This document shows, in pieces, positions 18,261-26,673 of a DNA stretch of 64,000 nt. How positions within the stretch are numbered: position 1 is the stretch's first letter; the number at the start of each line of letters is the position of its first letter. The translations under genes were made by a program, and so were the position numbers. Under the pieces are notes generated by a model that searched no databases, was not told the DNA's origin, and saw only the letters and a program-made list of their open reading frames with translations. Origin of the DNA: Myxococcales bacterium (GTDB lineage: Bacteria > Myxococcota_A > Polyangia > Palsa-1104 > JAEUJZ01); contig JAEUKB010000022.1 of NCBI GenBank assembly GCA_016794365.1, forward strand, positions 62,001-126,000, given 5' to 3'.

Positions 18261-18407
18261 ATGAAGACTGTACTTGCGATGGTCCTTGGCTCGATGTTCC
18301 TGGTGAATGCGGCGATTGCGTGCCCCGGTGAAGGCCAAGCCGATAAGGGCACCAAGTCGGCTGACAACAAGACCAAGACCGACAAGGACAAAAAGACCAC
18401 CACCTAG
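18261..18407 (+). CDS. Small secreted Lys/Thr/Asp-rich protein (48 aa)
   Basis: This 48-codon frame starts with ATG after a good GAGGAG ribosome site. It encodes a clear signal peptide (MKTVLAMVLGSMFLVNAAIA) followed by a short Cys-containing, very hydrophilic tail of Lys, Thr and Asp ending KKTTT. It could be a lipid-anchored or secreted peptide (the residue after AIA is Cys, though the lipobox is atypical). A strong terminator follows at 18467. No family is recognised; coding status is inferred from start, signal peptide and terminator. Confidence 0.62.
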   Translation: MKTVLAMVLGSMFLVNAAIACPGEGQADKGTKSADNKTKTDKDKKTTT

Positions 18408-18466
18408 TGTGATGTGGCAGGCAGCTCCCGCAGAAAGGGAAGCTGCTTGACGGTCTGACCTCTTGC

Positions 18467-18502
18467 ACGCCGCGCTGGTGCTCGCACCGGGCGGCGTTTT
18501 TT
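18467..18502 (+). terminator. Rho-independent terminator
   Basis: ACGCCGC pairs with GCGGCGT, with a second stem GGTG/CACC inside, followed by six T residues. It ends the small secreted protein transcript. Confidence 0.85.
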
Positions 18503-18507
18503 ATTGC

Positions 18508-18678
18508 TCAGCCAGCGGAGCCAGTGCCTTTGGTGCCTGACTGGCCACGGGCTTCGGCGCCATCCTCGTCTGAGTCATCGGAGTCAGACGCTTGCGGCTG
18601 GCCCCCTTGTAGCAGCTCGCGTGCGGCGGCCTCTGGGTCTTGATCCTTCGGGGTGCTGTTGCGGCTTCCTGTAGACAT
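18508..18678 (-). CDS. Small acidic hydrophilic protein, uncertain
   Basis: A 56-codon frame begins MSTGSRNSTPKD and is rich in Asp, Ser, Gly and Gln, with an acidic SDSDDSDED run. No ribosome site or family is visible. It lies between a terminator and a divergent gene and could be disordered coding sequence or chance. Confidence 0.3.
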   Translation of the reverse strand: MSTGSRNSTPKDQDPEAAARELLQGGQPQASDSDDSDEDGAEARGQSGTKGTGSAG

Positions 18679-18808
18679 AGGGGAACCGTACAACACTATT
18701 TCGTCCCTTGGAAGTGCTGGCCGACTTGGGGTTTTATGTGAACGCGACGTGTCCGCTGCCGTAGCAAAGACTGGCCGCGTCGCTTTCCTTCGAGAGGAGC
18801 ATGCACAT

Positions 18809-19810
18809 ATGATCGTCGCTGTCACTGGCGCTTCCGGCTTCGTGGGTTCCAACTTGGTTGAAGAGCTGGTCGCTCAAGGTCACACCGTGCGGGCCTTGGC
18901 CCACACAAGCGAGCCCACGCCCAGACCGCCTGCGGGTTCCTCGGGGGCTGTCTCGGTGATCCCGGGCGATGTGCTCGATCCGGGCTCGCTGTCCCGTGCC
19001 TTTGCCGGGGTCGAGGTGGTGTTTCACCTGGCTGCGCGGATTTCCATCACGCGACACGATGAAGAAGCCGTCATGCGAACCAACGTCGAAGGTCCGCGCA
19101 ATGTCGCGGCGGCGTGTCTGGAAACCGGCGTGCGGCGACTGGTTCACTTTAGCTCGGTGCATGCGTTTGCGGTGCCGCGTGACGATCAGCCGATGGACGA
19201 AACGACGCCGCTGGTCAGCGAGTCCAGCCGCGAGGCCCCGGCCTATGACCGCTCCAAGTCGCTCGGGGAGCGTGAGATCCTGCGCGCGGTCGATCGCGGA
19301 CTCGATGCCGTCATCCTCAATCCCTCGGGCATCATGGGACCAAACGATCGCGCCCCTTCGCGGATCGGTCAGACCGTGCTCGACTTTGCCAAGGGCCGCT
19401 TTCCGATGCTGGTGCCCGGTGTCTACAACTGGGTCGATGTTCGCGACGTGGTCTTTGGTGCAATCGCCGCAGCCACTCGCGGTCAGCGCGGCCACAAGTA
19501 CATCGTGGCGGGAGAGGTCGGCTCCGTGCGTCGCATTGCCGAACTGGTCGCCGAGGCCGGTGGCAAGCGGGCGCCGCGCTTCAACGCCCCGATGTGGCTG
19601 CTCGGTGGCGTCGCGCCGGTTGTCGAGACGGTGGCTCGCTGGCAGAACGCCTCTCCGCTTCTGACCCCACAGTCGCTGGCGATCTTGCAAAGCCCCTGTG
19701 ACTTCCGCTCCGACAAGGCCGGGCGCGAGCTGGGTTACACGCCGCGTACGCTGTCCGAGACGATCTTCGATACCGTGCGCTGGTTTCGCAAGGCTGGGCA
19801 CCTCGACTAG
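18809..19810 (+). CDS. NAD(P)-dependent epimerase/dehydratase (extended SDR)
   Basis: The 333-residue product has the Rossmann dinucleotide motif TGASGFVGSNL at residues 6-16. The catalytic pair is in YDRSKSLGE (Tyr-x-x-x-Lys), with a serine motif in HFSSVHAF. This resembles the dihydroflavonol-4-reductase-like branch of extended SDRs, which reduce or epimerise sugar, sterol or flavonoid-type substrates. The substrate here cannot be told. The ATG at 18809 follows AGGAG. It is convergent with the next gene. Confidence 0.87.
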   Translation: MIVAVTGASGFVGSNLVEELVAQGHTVRALAHTSEPTPRPPAGSSGAVSVIPGDVLDPGSLSRAFAGVEVVFHLAARISITRHDEEAVMRTNVEGPRNVAAACLETGVRRLVHFSSVHAFAVPRDDQPMDETTPLVSESSREAPAYDRSKSLGEREILRAVDRGLDAVILNPSGIMGPNDRAPSRIGQTVLDFAKGRFPMLVPGVYNWVDVRDVVFGAIAAATRGQRGHKYIVAGEVGSVRRIAELVAEAGGKRAPRFNAPMWLLGGVAPVVETVARWQNASPLLTPQSLAILQSPCDFRSDKAGRELGYTPRTLSETIFDTVRWFRKAGHLD

Positions 19811-19822
19811 CGGCCCTCTCGA

Positions 19823-20452
19823 CTACACCACATCGACGGCGGACATGCTCGGCATGCGGTCCGTCGATTGTCGCCCCGAGCTGCGTCGTGGCGTCTCATC
19901 GATCAGCGGCAGACCCATCGCCTCTGCCAGGTCGAGCGCGACCGCCCGCTGGTTGCCAAACTCCCCCCCGGACGACACCCGCCGAAACACAATCGGTCCC
20001 AGCGGCTCGCGCTTGGGGTTTTGCCAGCACAAAAAGATGTACTGCTGACGGAACGGTGCCGCCAGGCCATCGGACACCAGCTCCGACCGCAGCGACACCG
20101 AGGCAAAGTCATCGAAGCTGCCGGTCTGTTTGCGCTCACGCAGGCCCGACATCACCGTCATCTCATAGCTGCGGGCCTTCAGATCGCCGTTCAGATCGAC
20201 AAAGCGCGCATCGGTCAGCAGCGAGATCGGGATAAAGATCAGCGACACGAGCAGCGTCAGCCCCAGCCACACCAGGCACAGCAGGATGAAGATGCGCTCG
20301 GAACGGACCGACAGGGCCAGCGTACAGGCCGCCACCGCTGCCGATGCCATGCTGGCATCTCGGATCGTCCGCAGCGCTGGCTTGCGAACCCGCTGCGGGG
20401 AGCGCAGCGCCACGGTCTCATCAGAGAGGCGACAATCCAGCCAATCCTGCAT
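19823..20452 (-). CDS. Hypothetical membrane protein
   Basis: The 209-residue product has two adjacent hydrophobic stretches (ASAAVAACTLAL and IFILLCLVWLGLTLLVSLIFIPISLL), then a soluble C-terminal domain containing FLCWQNPKREPLGP. I do not recognise it. The ATG at 20452 was chosen; a GTG at 20518 is also possible. It faces the two-component genes, with about 220 bp between. Confidence 0.6.
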   Translation of the reverse strand: MQDWLDCRLSDETVALRSPQRVRKPALRTIRDASMASAAVAACTLALSVRSERIFILLCLVWLGLTLLVSLIFIPISLLTDARFVDLNGDLKARSYEMTVMSGLRERKQTGSFDDFASVSLRSELVSDGLAAPFRQQYIFLCWQNPKREPLGPIVFRRVSSGGEFGNQRAVALDLAEAMGLPLIDETPRRSSGRQSTDRMPSMSAVDVV

Positions 20453-20674
20453 CTTCAGCGCACTCCCGAGCTTGGCATTTTGTGCCCCTTGCCGCTGGCG
20501 CTCCCCCCTTCCCACCACCTGGACCCAACCAACAGAGCGGCCAGTGAAGTCCAGTCTACCGTAACTTGCCCTCGAAAAGGCGTTACGAAAATGTCACAGC
20601 TTCGCCGGGCGAAAGACGTACCTACGGCCCGGCCCAGACCCTACACTGCCGGTGCCTGCGAAGAGGGATTTCAG

Positions 20675-21436
20675 ATGGCAAAGATCGTAATCATCGAGGA
20701 CGAAGTCGATCTCCAGCAGATCATTGCCTGGAACCTAAAGAGCGCCGGACATGAGGTCCTCACCGCAACCCATGGACTCGCTGGTGTGGCGCTGTGTGAA
20801 GAAGCGCACCCTGACTTGGTCATCCTTGACCGCATGCTGCCCGATATTGCTGGGACGCAGGTGCTGCTGAAGCTGCGCGCCGGGGCGAAGACCGCAGGCA
20901 TCAAGGTGCTGTTTCTGACCGCTTGCGGGGAAGAGAGCGATCGCATCGTCGGCTTCGAGCTGGGCGCTGATGACTACGTGGTCAAGCCGTTCTCCGTTCG
21001 TGAGCTGCTGCTGCGCATCACCGCCATCTTGCGGCGGGGCGCAGCGGATGAAGCGGGCGCACCTTCGCAAAGTCGCCCCGATGCCACCGCCACCCGGCCC
21101 GAGGACGTGCTGCAAGTCGGCTCGCTGCGGATCGATCGGGGGGCGCACCGGGTCTTTGTCGCTGGCGATGAAAAGAAGCTGACCGCCCTGGAGTTCCGGC
21201 TGCTGTGGACGCTCGCCAGCCAGCCCGGCAAGGTGCTAAGCCGCGCGCAGCTTCTTGATCAAGCCTGGGAAGACTGGAACACCGAAGGCGCGATCACCAC
21301 CCGCACCGTAGACACCCACATCAAGCGCCTGCGCGAAAAGATCGGCGATCTGGGCGATGTCATCGAGACCGTTCGCGGCGTCGGCTATCGCTTTGCGCAG
21401 AGCCCGACCGCAAGTGGGACGCAGGTTGTGTCGTGA
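20675..21436 (+). CDS. OmpR/PhoB-family response regulator
   Basis: The 253-residue protein has a receiver domain (Glu9/Asp10 acidic pair, phosphoacceptor Asp52, TAC and KPF motifs). A winged-helix DNA-binding domain follows (about 150-245), with LTALEFRLLWTLASQPGKVLSR and TVDTHIKRLREKI. It is closest to PhoB-type regulators. The ATG at 20675 has AGAGGGA upstream. The stop overlaps the GTG start of the histidine kinase (GTGA), so the pair is translationally coupled. No phosphate transport genes are in the window, so the signal is unknown. Confidence 0.92.
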   Translation: MAKIVIIEDEVDLQQIIAWNLKSAGHEVLTATHGLAGVALCEEAHPDLVILDRMLPDIAGTQVLLKLRAGAKTAGIKVLFLTACGEESDRIVGFELGADDYVVKPFSVRELLLRITAILRRGAADEAGAPSQSRPDATATRPEDVLQVGSLRIDRGAHRVFVAGDEKKLTALEFRLLWTLASQPGKVLSRAQLLDQAWEDWNTEGAITTRTVDTHIKRLREKIGDLGDVIETVRGVGYRFAQSPTASGTQVVS

Positions 21437-22884
21437 AGCTCGGGATCCGCGCCAAGCTGTTTCTGCTGTCCCTGTCCCTGATCGCGCTCACCTTGGGCAT
21501 TACCTACGGCTATCTACGGCGAACGCTCGACGCCAACATGACCACGCGCATCGAGCAAGAGCTGCGCGAAAAGCTACGGCTGATTGCCCATACGGCAGAG
21601 CAGACGCAGCTCTCTTCCGCAGATCCCAGGCGCTGGCAAGAGCTGGCGCGGGCGCTGTCCCCGCTGGCCGCAGGGCGCGTGACCTTGGTGCGCCAAGATG
21701 GCGTGCCGCTCGGGGACTCCGAGGTCGAAAGCGATGGGCTGTCTGGCCTGCCCAATCACCTGAGCCGTCCCGAGGTTGCCTCGGCCCAGCAGCACGGCTA
21801 CGGACAGAGCACCCGCCAGAGCGCCACCTTGCGTCAGCGCATGATGTACGTCGCGATGCCGTTCCGTCAGGCCGATGGTCAACGGGGCGTGGCTCGCCTG
21901 GCGATGCCGCTGACCGCTGTGGATCGCGCGATGTCCCAGCTTCACGTTGCGCTGCTGGTGGCGGCGGTGCTCGGGCTGGGGGTTGCGGTCCTGATGTCGA
22001 GCGCGGCGGCCCACCTGGCGGCGCGCAGCCTGCACCGGCTGACCGATACCGCCCGCAAGATGGCGCAGGGCGATCTGGGGACGCGGGCACGCTCTGAAGG
22101 CCAAGACGAGCTGGCGGTGCTCGGACGCGATCTGGACTCGCTGGCCGACTCGCTGTCCCGGGCGCTGACCGAGCTGCGCAAGCTGGAGACGATGCGGCGC
22201 GACTTTGTCGCCAATGCCTCGCATGAGCTGCGGACCCCGATTGCCACCCTGCTGTCAGCGGTCGAGACGCTGCGCAGTGGGGCCCAGAACGATCCCGGGG
22301 CCAGCCAGACCTTCCTCGACATCATCTATCGGCAGGCCGACCGCATGCAGGCACTGGTCAGCGACCTGCTCGATCTGTCCAAGCTGGAGGGCAAAGACCG
22401 ACGCCTGCCGCTGTTCCCGGTCAGCTTGCCCGATGTGATCAAGACGCAGGTTGCCCAGTGCTGGCCGCGCGCAGAGGAGCGCAAGCTACGCCTCCACCTG
22501 CTGCCGTCCCCTTCGCCCTGTCTGGTCCAGGCCGATCGGCTGCGCCTAGAGCAAGTGCTGGCCAACCTGCTCGACAACGCCATCAAGTACTGTCCCGCCG
22601 GGTCTGAGGTCGGGGTGTCCTGGACGATCGACACCCTGCACCGGATGGTCACGGTCGCGGTCGCCGACACTGGCGCAGGCATCGAAGCGGTTCATCTGCC
22701 CCGGCTCTTTGAGCGCTTCTATCGCGTCGATACCGGCAGGTCGCGCGCGCTCGGTGGCACGGGGCTCGGACTGTCGATCGTAAAGCATGCCGTCGAGTCC
22801 ATGAACGGTCAGGTCTTTGTCGAAAGCACGGTCGGACAAGGCACCACCTTCCGCTTCACACTTCGGCTGTCCGACTCCGAATAG
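21433..22884 (+). CDS. PhoR-like sensor histidine kinase
   Basis: The 483-residue membrane kinase has an N-terminal TM helix (about 9-29), an extracytoplasmic sensor region of about 140 residues and a second helix (about 170-190). A HAMP domain and a dimerisation helix with SHELRTPIATL (phosphoaccepting His264) follow. The ATPase domain shows LLDNAIKYC (N box), DTGAGIE (G1), FERFYR (F) and GTGLGLSIVKH (G2). It autophosphorylates and passes phosphate to the regulator encoded immediately upstream, starting on a GTG that overlaps it. Confidence 0.93.
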   Translation: MKLGIRAKLFLLSLSLIALTLGITYGYLRRTLDANMTTRIEQELREKLRLIAHTAEQTQLSSADPRRWQELARALSPLAAGRVTLVRQDGVPLGDSEVESDGLSGLPNHLSRPEVASAQQHGYGQSTRQSATLRQRMMYVAMPFRQADGQRGVARLAMPLTAVDRAMSQLHVALLVAAVLGLGVAVLMSSAAAHLAARSLHRLTDTARKMAQGDLGTRARSEGQDELAVLGRDLDSLADSLSRALTELRKLETMRRDFVANASHELRTPIATLLSAVETLRSGAQNDPGASQTFLDIIYRQADRMQALVSDLLDLSKLEGKDRRLPLFPVSLPDVIKTQVAQCWPRAEERKLRLHLLPSPSPCLVQADRLRLEQVLANLLDNAIKYCPAGSEVGVSWTIDTLHRMVTVAVADTGAGIEAVHLPRLFERFYRVDTGRSRALGGTGLGLSIVKHAVESMNGQVFVESTVGQGTTFRFTLRLSDSE

Positions 22885-22972
22885 TCCACATAGACGACGC
22901 GCTCGGCCCCGCCTACGATGAGGAAAGAGTCCTTCTTTCTTCCTTACCTCTTCGACCACTGGGGGTCTTGTG

Positions 22973-25288
22973 ATGCGGTCTACGTCCTATCTGTGCTCTA
23001 CGCTGCTTGTGCTGTGTGTCGCTTCCGGCTGTAACAACGCCACGATCGGCGGCGAAAGCGACGGCGGTCTTGATGAAGACATGTCCCAAAGCGGCGTGCT
23101 CTTTGACGTGTCCCCGGCGACGCAGCAGACCCTCTCGGTCACGACCGGCCAGCAGACCCCGACCGTGACGTACTCGGCCACACTCGATGGTCAGCCCTGC
23201 TCGGCGGTCTGGAGCGTCGATCGCGGCGACATCGGCTACGTCAATGCCGGTCCTTCCAGCACGACGCTGTTTTCGCCCCGAGGCTCGGCAGGCGGCCTGG
23301 TTACGCTGCGCGCAACGTGTAGCGGCCAGTCCCTGACCCGCCAGATCCTGGTCAACCTGAGCGGCAGCCAAAACGGCGTCAACACGAGCATCCCCGCTGA
23401 GGCCAATCAGGTACCCAAGTCGGTCGGCGACCTGACCGCTGGGGGCGGCGTGGGCGGTGTCGGTGGAGAAGGACTCGGCGGCGCAGTGACCGATCCCGCC
23501 ACCCAGACCGCGCTTCAGTCCCCGACCAGCACGGGCGCAGCCCAGAACCTGACCTTTCTGTATCCCTATAACGGGACCGTCTGGCCGCGCGGCATCTTGG
23601 CCCCGCTGCTTCAGTGGCGCTGGACCCCTGCGGACGCCGACGCCATCAAGATCGAGCTGTCCAACACCAGCGGCTCGTTTACCTGGAGCGGCACCTTCGG
23701 TCGTCCCGCGATCCTCGCGACCACCAAGGGCCCGTTCATTCGTCACCCGATCCCACAAGACGTGTGGGAAATGGCAACCAGCAGCGCCGGAGGCCGCACC
23801 CCCGATGGCAAGCCAGAGCGCCTGACCCTGAAGGTGACCCTGGCCAAAGGCGGCGTCGGCTACGGTCCGATCACCCAGACCTGGACGGTGGCTCCTGCCC
23901 GGCTCACCGGCACCATCTACTACCAGTCGTACGGCACCTTGCTGGCGAAGAACTACGGCGGCGCGGTGGGCGGCGACAAGATGTTCGGTGGCGCGATCCT
24001 GTCGATCCGAGTCGGCGATACCGGCCCGAAGCTCCTGGCGGGGGCCAACGGCAACGACGCGCAGTGCCGCACCTGCCACTCGGTGGCAGCCAACGGCTCG
24101 CAGCTTGTGACCCAGCGCGGCGACAACTACGGCGTCAGCGCGGGCTACACCATCAAGCCGTCGGGCGTGACCGAGCAGACCTTGGCCAACGGCGCGACCT
24201 TCCCCGCGATGTATCCCGATGGCTCGCTGGCGCTGTCGCCGACCGGCCAGCTCTTGACCCTGCCGACCGCCAACATGTCGCAGGCGGTGACCGGGCTGGC
24301 AGCGATCACCTCGAACCTGGGAACGCCTGCGTTTGGTCCCAGCGGCAGCCTGCTGGCGATCAACCCGATGAACAGCGGGTCGATTACCAACCCGACCCAG
24401 AAGCTGGTCGTCATGAACTTTTCGGCGGCCAACCGCGCGGTGTCAAACCCGGTGGTGGTGGTCGATGACACCGGCCAGCCTGCCGACAAGCGTCCGGGCT
24501 GGGCGGCGGTCTTCCCCGATAGCAACTCGGTCATCTTCCATCACCAGCTCAAGGCGGGACTCGACGGCAACGGCGATGGCGCGATGTACACCCGCAAGGG
24601 GGCGCAGGCCGAGATTGCGTGGACCTCGGTCGCGGATGCCAAGTCGGTCGTGGCGCTGAACCAGCTCAACGGCAAGGACGCAGCGGGCAACGTCTATCTG
24701 CCCAAGCTGACGACGCCGAGCACCCTGGCTTGTACAGCGGACGGCGCGCCAGTCGGCGCAGGCTCTGGCTACGATGTCGATCACAGCACCGATGCGGTGA
24801 CAAACTACGAGCCAACCGTGAACCCCGTTGCCTCGGGCGGCTATGCCTGGGTCGTCTTCACCAGCCGCCGCATGTACGGCAACGTCGCGGCCATCCCGCC
24901 GTACTGCTCGGATCCGCGTGGCGTCGATCTGGTGCAGAACATCACCACCAAGAAGCTGTGGGTGGCGGCAGTGGACGTAAACGGCAAGGTCGGCACCGAT
25001 GCCAGCCACCCGGCGTTCTATCTGCCCGCGCAGGAGATCCTGGCTGGCAACTCGCGCGGGTTCTGGGTGCTCGATCCGTGCAAGTCGGACGGCTCGTCGT
25101 GCCTGTCGGGTGACCAGTGCTGCAACGGCTACTGCGAGCCAAGCGGTGCCAGCGGCGCGCTGACCTGCACCAGCACGCCATCGAGCCAGTGCGCCAACGT
25201 CCAAGACAAGTGTACGACTGCCGCCAACTGCTGCGACCCGACCAACCTCTGCGTGAACGGCTTCTGCACCCAGCCCACGGTCGGTTAG
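22973..25288 (+). CDS. Large lipoprotein with heme motif and C-terminal disulfide-rich modules
   Basis: The product (771 residues from the ATG at 22973) has a lipoprotein signal (VASGC) and an Ig-like N-terminal region of about 120 residues. A Gly-rich linker follows. The large beta-rich middle carries a single CRTCH motif at about residue 365, followed by propeller-like repeats (PTGQLLTLP, WAAVFPDSNSVIFHH). The tail has two similar cysteine modules (C-x6-C-C-x3-C, and C-x6-CC-x5-C-x4-C). Comparable disulfide knots occur at the C-termini of myxobacterial surface proteins. Function is not known. A GGGGGT ribosome site precedes the start. Confidence 0.75.
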   Translation: MRSTSYLCSTLLVLCVASGCNNATIGGESDGGLDEDMSQSGVLFDVSPATQQTLSVTTGQQTPTVTYSATLDGQPCSAVWSVDRGDIGYVNAGPSSTTLFSPRGSAGGLVTLRATCSGQSLTRQILVNLSGSQNGVNTSIPAEANQVPKSVGDLTAGGGVGGVGGEGLGGAVTDPATQTALQSPTSTGAAQNLTFLYPYNGTVWPRGILAPLLQWRWTPADADAIKIELSNTSGSFTWSGTFGRPAILATTKGPFIRHPIPQDVWEMATSSAGGRTPDGKPERLTLKVTLAKGGVGYGPITQTWTVAPARLTGTIYYQSYGTLLAKNYGGAVGGDKMFGGAILSIRVGDTGPKLLAGANGNDAQCRTCHSVAANGSQLVTQRGDNYGVSAGYTIKPSGVTEQTLANGATFPAMYPDGSLALSPTGQLLTLPTANMSQAVTGLAAITSNLGTPAFGPSGSLLAINPMNSGSITNPTQKLVVMNFSAANRAVSNPVVVVDDTGQPADKRPGWAAVFPDSNSVIFHHQLKAGLDGNGDGAMYTRKGAQAEIAWTSVADAKSVVALNQLNGKDAAGNVYLPKLTTPSTLACTADGAPVGAGSGYDVDHSTDAVTNYEPTVNPVASGGYAWVVFTSRRMYGNVAAIPPYCSDPRGVDLVQNITTKKLWVAAVDVNGKVGTDASHPAFYLPAQEILAGNSRGFWVLDPCKSDGSSCLSGDQCCNGYCEPSGASGALTCTSTPSSQCANVQDKCTTAANCCDPTNLCVNGFCTQPTVG

Positions 25289-25405
25289 CGCCCGCTCGCC
25301 ACCCCCAGCCTGCCCCCAAAGGGTCAAGACCCCCGCCAAACTGGACCCAGGGCCCCTTCGCACAGGGGCCGACCCACCCAACACCAGGCACCCAGCCCAA
25401 GGCGC

Positions 25406-25706
25406 AAGGTCAAGACCCCAGGCAAGTCGGATGACGAGGTGTTTGGGCAGGGTCAAGACCCCAGGCAAGTCGGACGACGAGGAGTCTGGAAAGGGCGAAG
25501 ACCCCCGCCAAACTGGACGACGAGGTGTTTGGGCAAGGTCAAGACCCCCGCCAAGTCGGATGACGAGGAGTCTGGAAAGGGCGAAGACCCCCGCCAAACT
25601 GGATGACGAGGAGTTTGGGAAGGGTGAAGACCCCAGTCAAACTGGACGACGAGGTGTTTGGGAAAGGTCAAGACCCCAGGCAAGTCGGATGACGAGGTGT
25701 TTGGGA
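25406..25706. repeat. 43-bp tandem repeat array, seven units
   Basis: Seven contiguous 43-bp units start at 25406, 25449, 25492, 25535, 25578, 25621 and 25664. Each begins with a palindrome-like GGTCAAGACCC or GGCGAAGACCC, then a variable block (AGGCAAGTCGG or CGCCAAACTGG), a GACGAGG core and a TTTGGGA end. Variant blocks recur in different units, which suggests mosaic exchange between copies. A lone degenerate copy is at 25321. Copies are direct repeats with no unique spacers. Confidence 0.9.
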
Positions 25707-25759
25707 AGGGTCTGCATCAGGGGGGATCGGCCCAGTGCCAGGACCTGATCTCTCATAGG

Positions 25760-26023
25760 GTAAGAGAGGATCGGTCAAGCAGTGAGAGAAGATCTGCCAG
25801 GTGGTGAGAGATCCGCTACCAAGCGGTGAGAGAAGATCTGCCAGGTGGTGAGAGATCCGCTGCAAAGCGGTGAGAGAGGATCTGCCAGGTGGTGAGAGAT
25901 CCGCTGCGAAGCGGTGAGAGAGGATCTGCCAGGTGGTGAGAGAGGATCTGCCAGGCGGTCAAAGAGGGGGGAATCGGTCGTCAAAGAAGAGCGCTCAGAT
26001 CGTGAGAGGTGCTCTGCCAGATC
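25760..26023. repeat. 22-bp tandem repeat array, twelve units
   Basis: Twelve contiguous 22-bp units run from 25760 to 26023. Each starts with GTGAGAGA or a near variant (GTAAGAGA, GTCAAAGA), followed by 14 variable bases. From 25782 to 25935, units ending GATCTGCCAGGTG alternate with units ending TCCGCT-NNNN-AGCG. In the second type CCGCT and AGCGG form a hairpin, seen three times (25813, 25857, 25901) with loops ACCA, GCAA and GCGA. The 22-bp spacing is about two helical turns. Confidence 0.9.
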
Positions 26024-26052
26024 GCAAGACAACGTCGATCAGTGGGGCCGCG

Positions 26053-26529
26053 TTACGGAGCCTTCGGCGGCTCTGGGGCGTGCTTTTTGCTGACTTTCAT
26101 GTAGTCCACCACGGGGGCCAGTGCGCCTTCGACATCGGGGATGCGCGAAGCCAGCGAGGACAGCACGCCGTAATACGCCAAAAAGGCCTGCCATGCCTCG
26201 GTATCGGCTTGCATCGTGGTGTCCTGCACAAGCTGCATGGCCCGCTCCAGCTGGGCCCCGATCGGCTGGAGCACTTGGGTCAGGCGAACATCGTTTAGCA
26301 TGCTGCTGCGATCGACACCTGGTACCGAGATCTTGTGTCGCTCTGCCAGGTCGGCCACCCGCTGCACCATCGGCTCGCTGTCCTTGCGGGCGCGCAAAAG
26401 GCGCTTGCGCTCGTCTTTGGAGAGCACGATGCAGAACTTTTCGAGCTCGCTCACCACCTCTGCGAGCTTCTTTTGGATGTCGGCCAGCTTGACGGGGGTC
26501 GGGATGTTGTCTCCTACACGGTTGTCCAT
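26053..26529 (-). CDS. Hypothetical helical protein
   Basis: The 158-residue product starts MDNRVGDNIPTPV and is mostly charged alpha-helix (KLADIQKKLAEVVSELEKF, RVADLAERHKI), with a proline-rich tail. No signal peptide, TM segment or recognisable family is seen. An AGGAGG ribosome site lies 11 bases before the ATG. It is divergent from the ATPase gene, 144 bp apart, and its 3' end abuts the repeat arrays. Confidence 0.6.
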   Translation of the reverse strand: MDNRVGDNIPTPVKLADIQKKLAEVVSELEKFCIVLSKDERKRLLRARKDSEPMVQRVADLAERHKISVPGVDRSSMLNDVRLTQVLQPIGAQLERAMQLVQDTTMQADTEAWQAFLAYYGVLSSLASRIPDVEGALAPVVDYMKVSKKHAPEPPKAP

Positions 26530-26673
26530 AGTGCGTGGGCCTCCTATTTGCCCACACTAAGCGTGACCTGCGCTGTTCGATCCGCACGCGAAATTGCACC
26601 AAAAATCGCCCGACCCTTTGCCTGGCCCATCGTCCCCTTGGAATTGCCGCCCGAATCAAAGTAGCGTGGCCGC

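Larger units (their letters stand above)
25289..26052. other. Gene-free repeat-rich region between convergent genes
   Basis: No convincing gene lies in these 764 bases. They hold a degenerate GGTCAAGACCC copy at 25321, a 43-bp tandem array (25406-25706), a short non-repetitive joint, and a 22-bp tandem array (25760-26023). Open frames crossing the arrays shift frame with each unit and are not coding. Confidence 0.85.

Noticed and set aside
18734-19801. Minus-strand frame of 355 codons opposite the epimerase
   Set aside because: It is antisense to a gene with clear Rossmann and catalytic motifs.
22913-24079. Minus-strand frame of 388 codons opposite the large lipoprotein
   Set aside because: The plus strand has a lipobox, heme motif and cysteine modules; the minus frame is an antisense shadow.
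25406-26023. CRISPR array candidates in the 43-bp and 22-bp repeats
   Set aside because: The copies are contiguous and have no unique spacers between them; there is no cas gene nearby.
25431-26032. Open frames crossing the two arrays on both strands
   Set aside because: Units of 43 and 22 bp shift the reading frame each copy, and the predicted peptides are periodic shadows without ribosome sites or homology.
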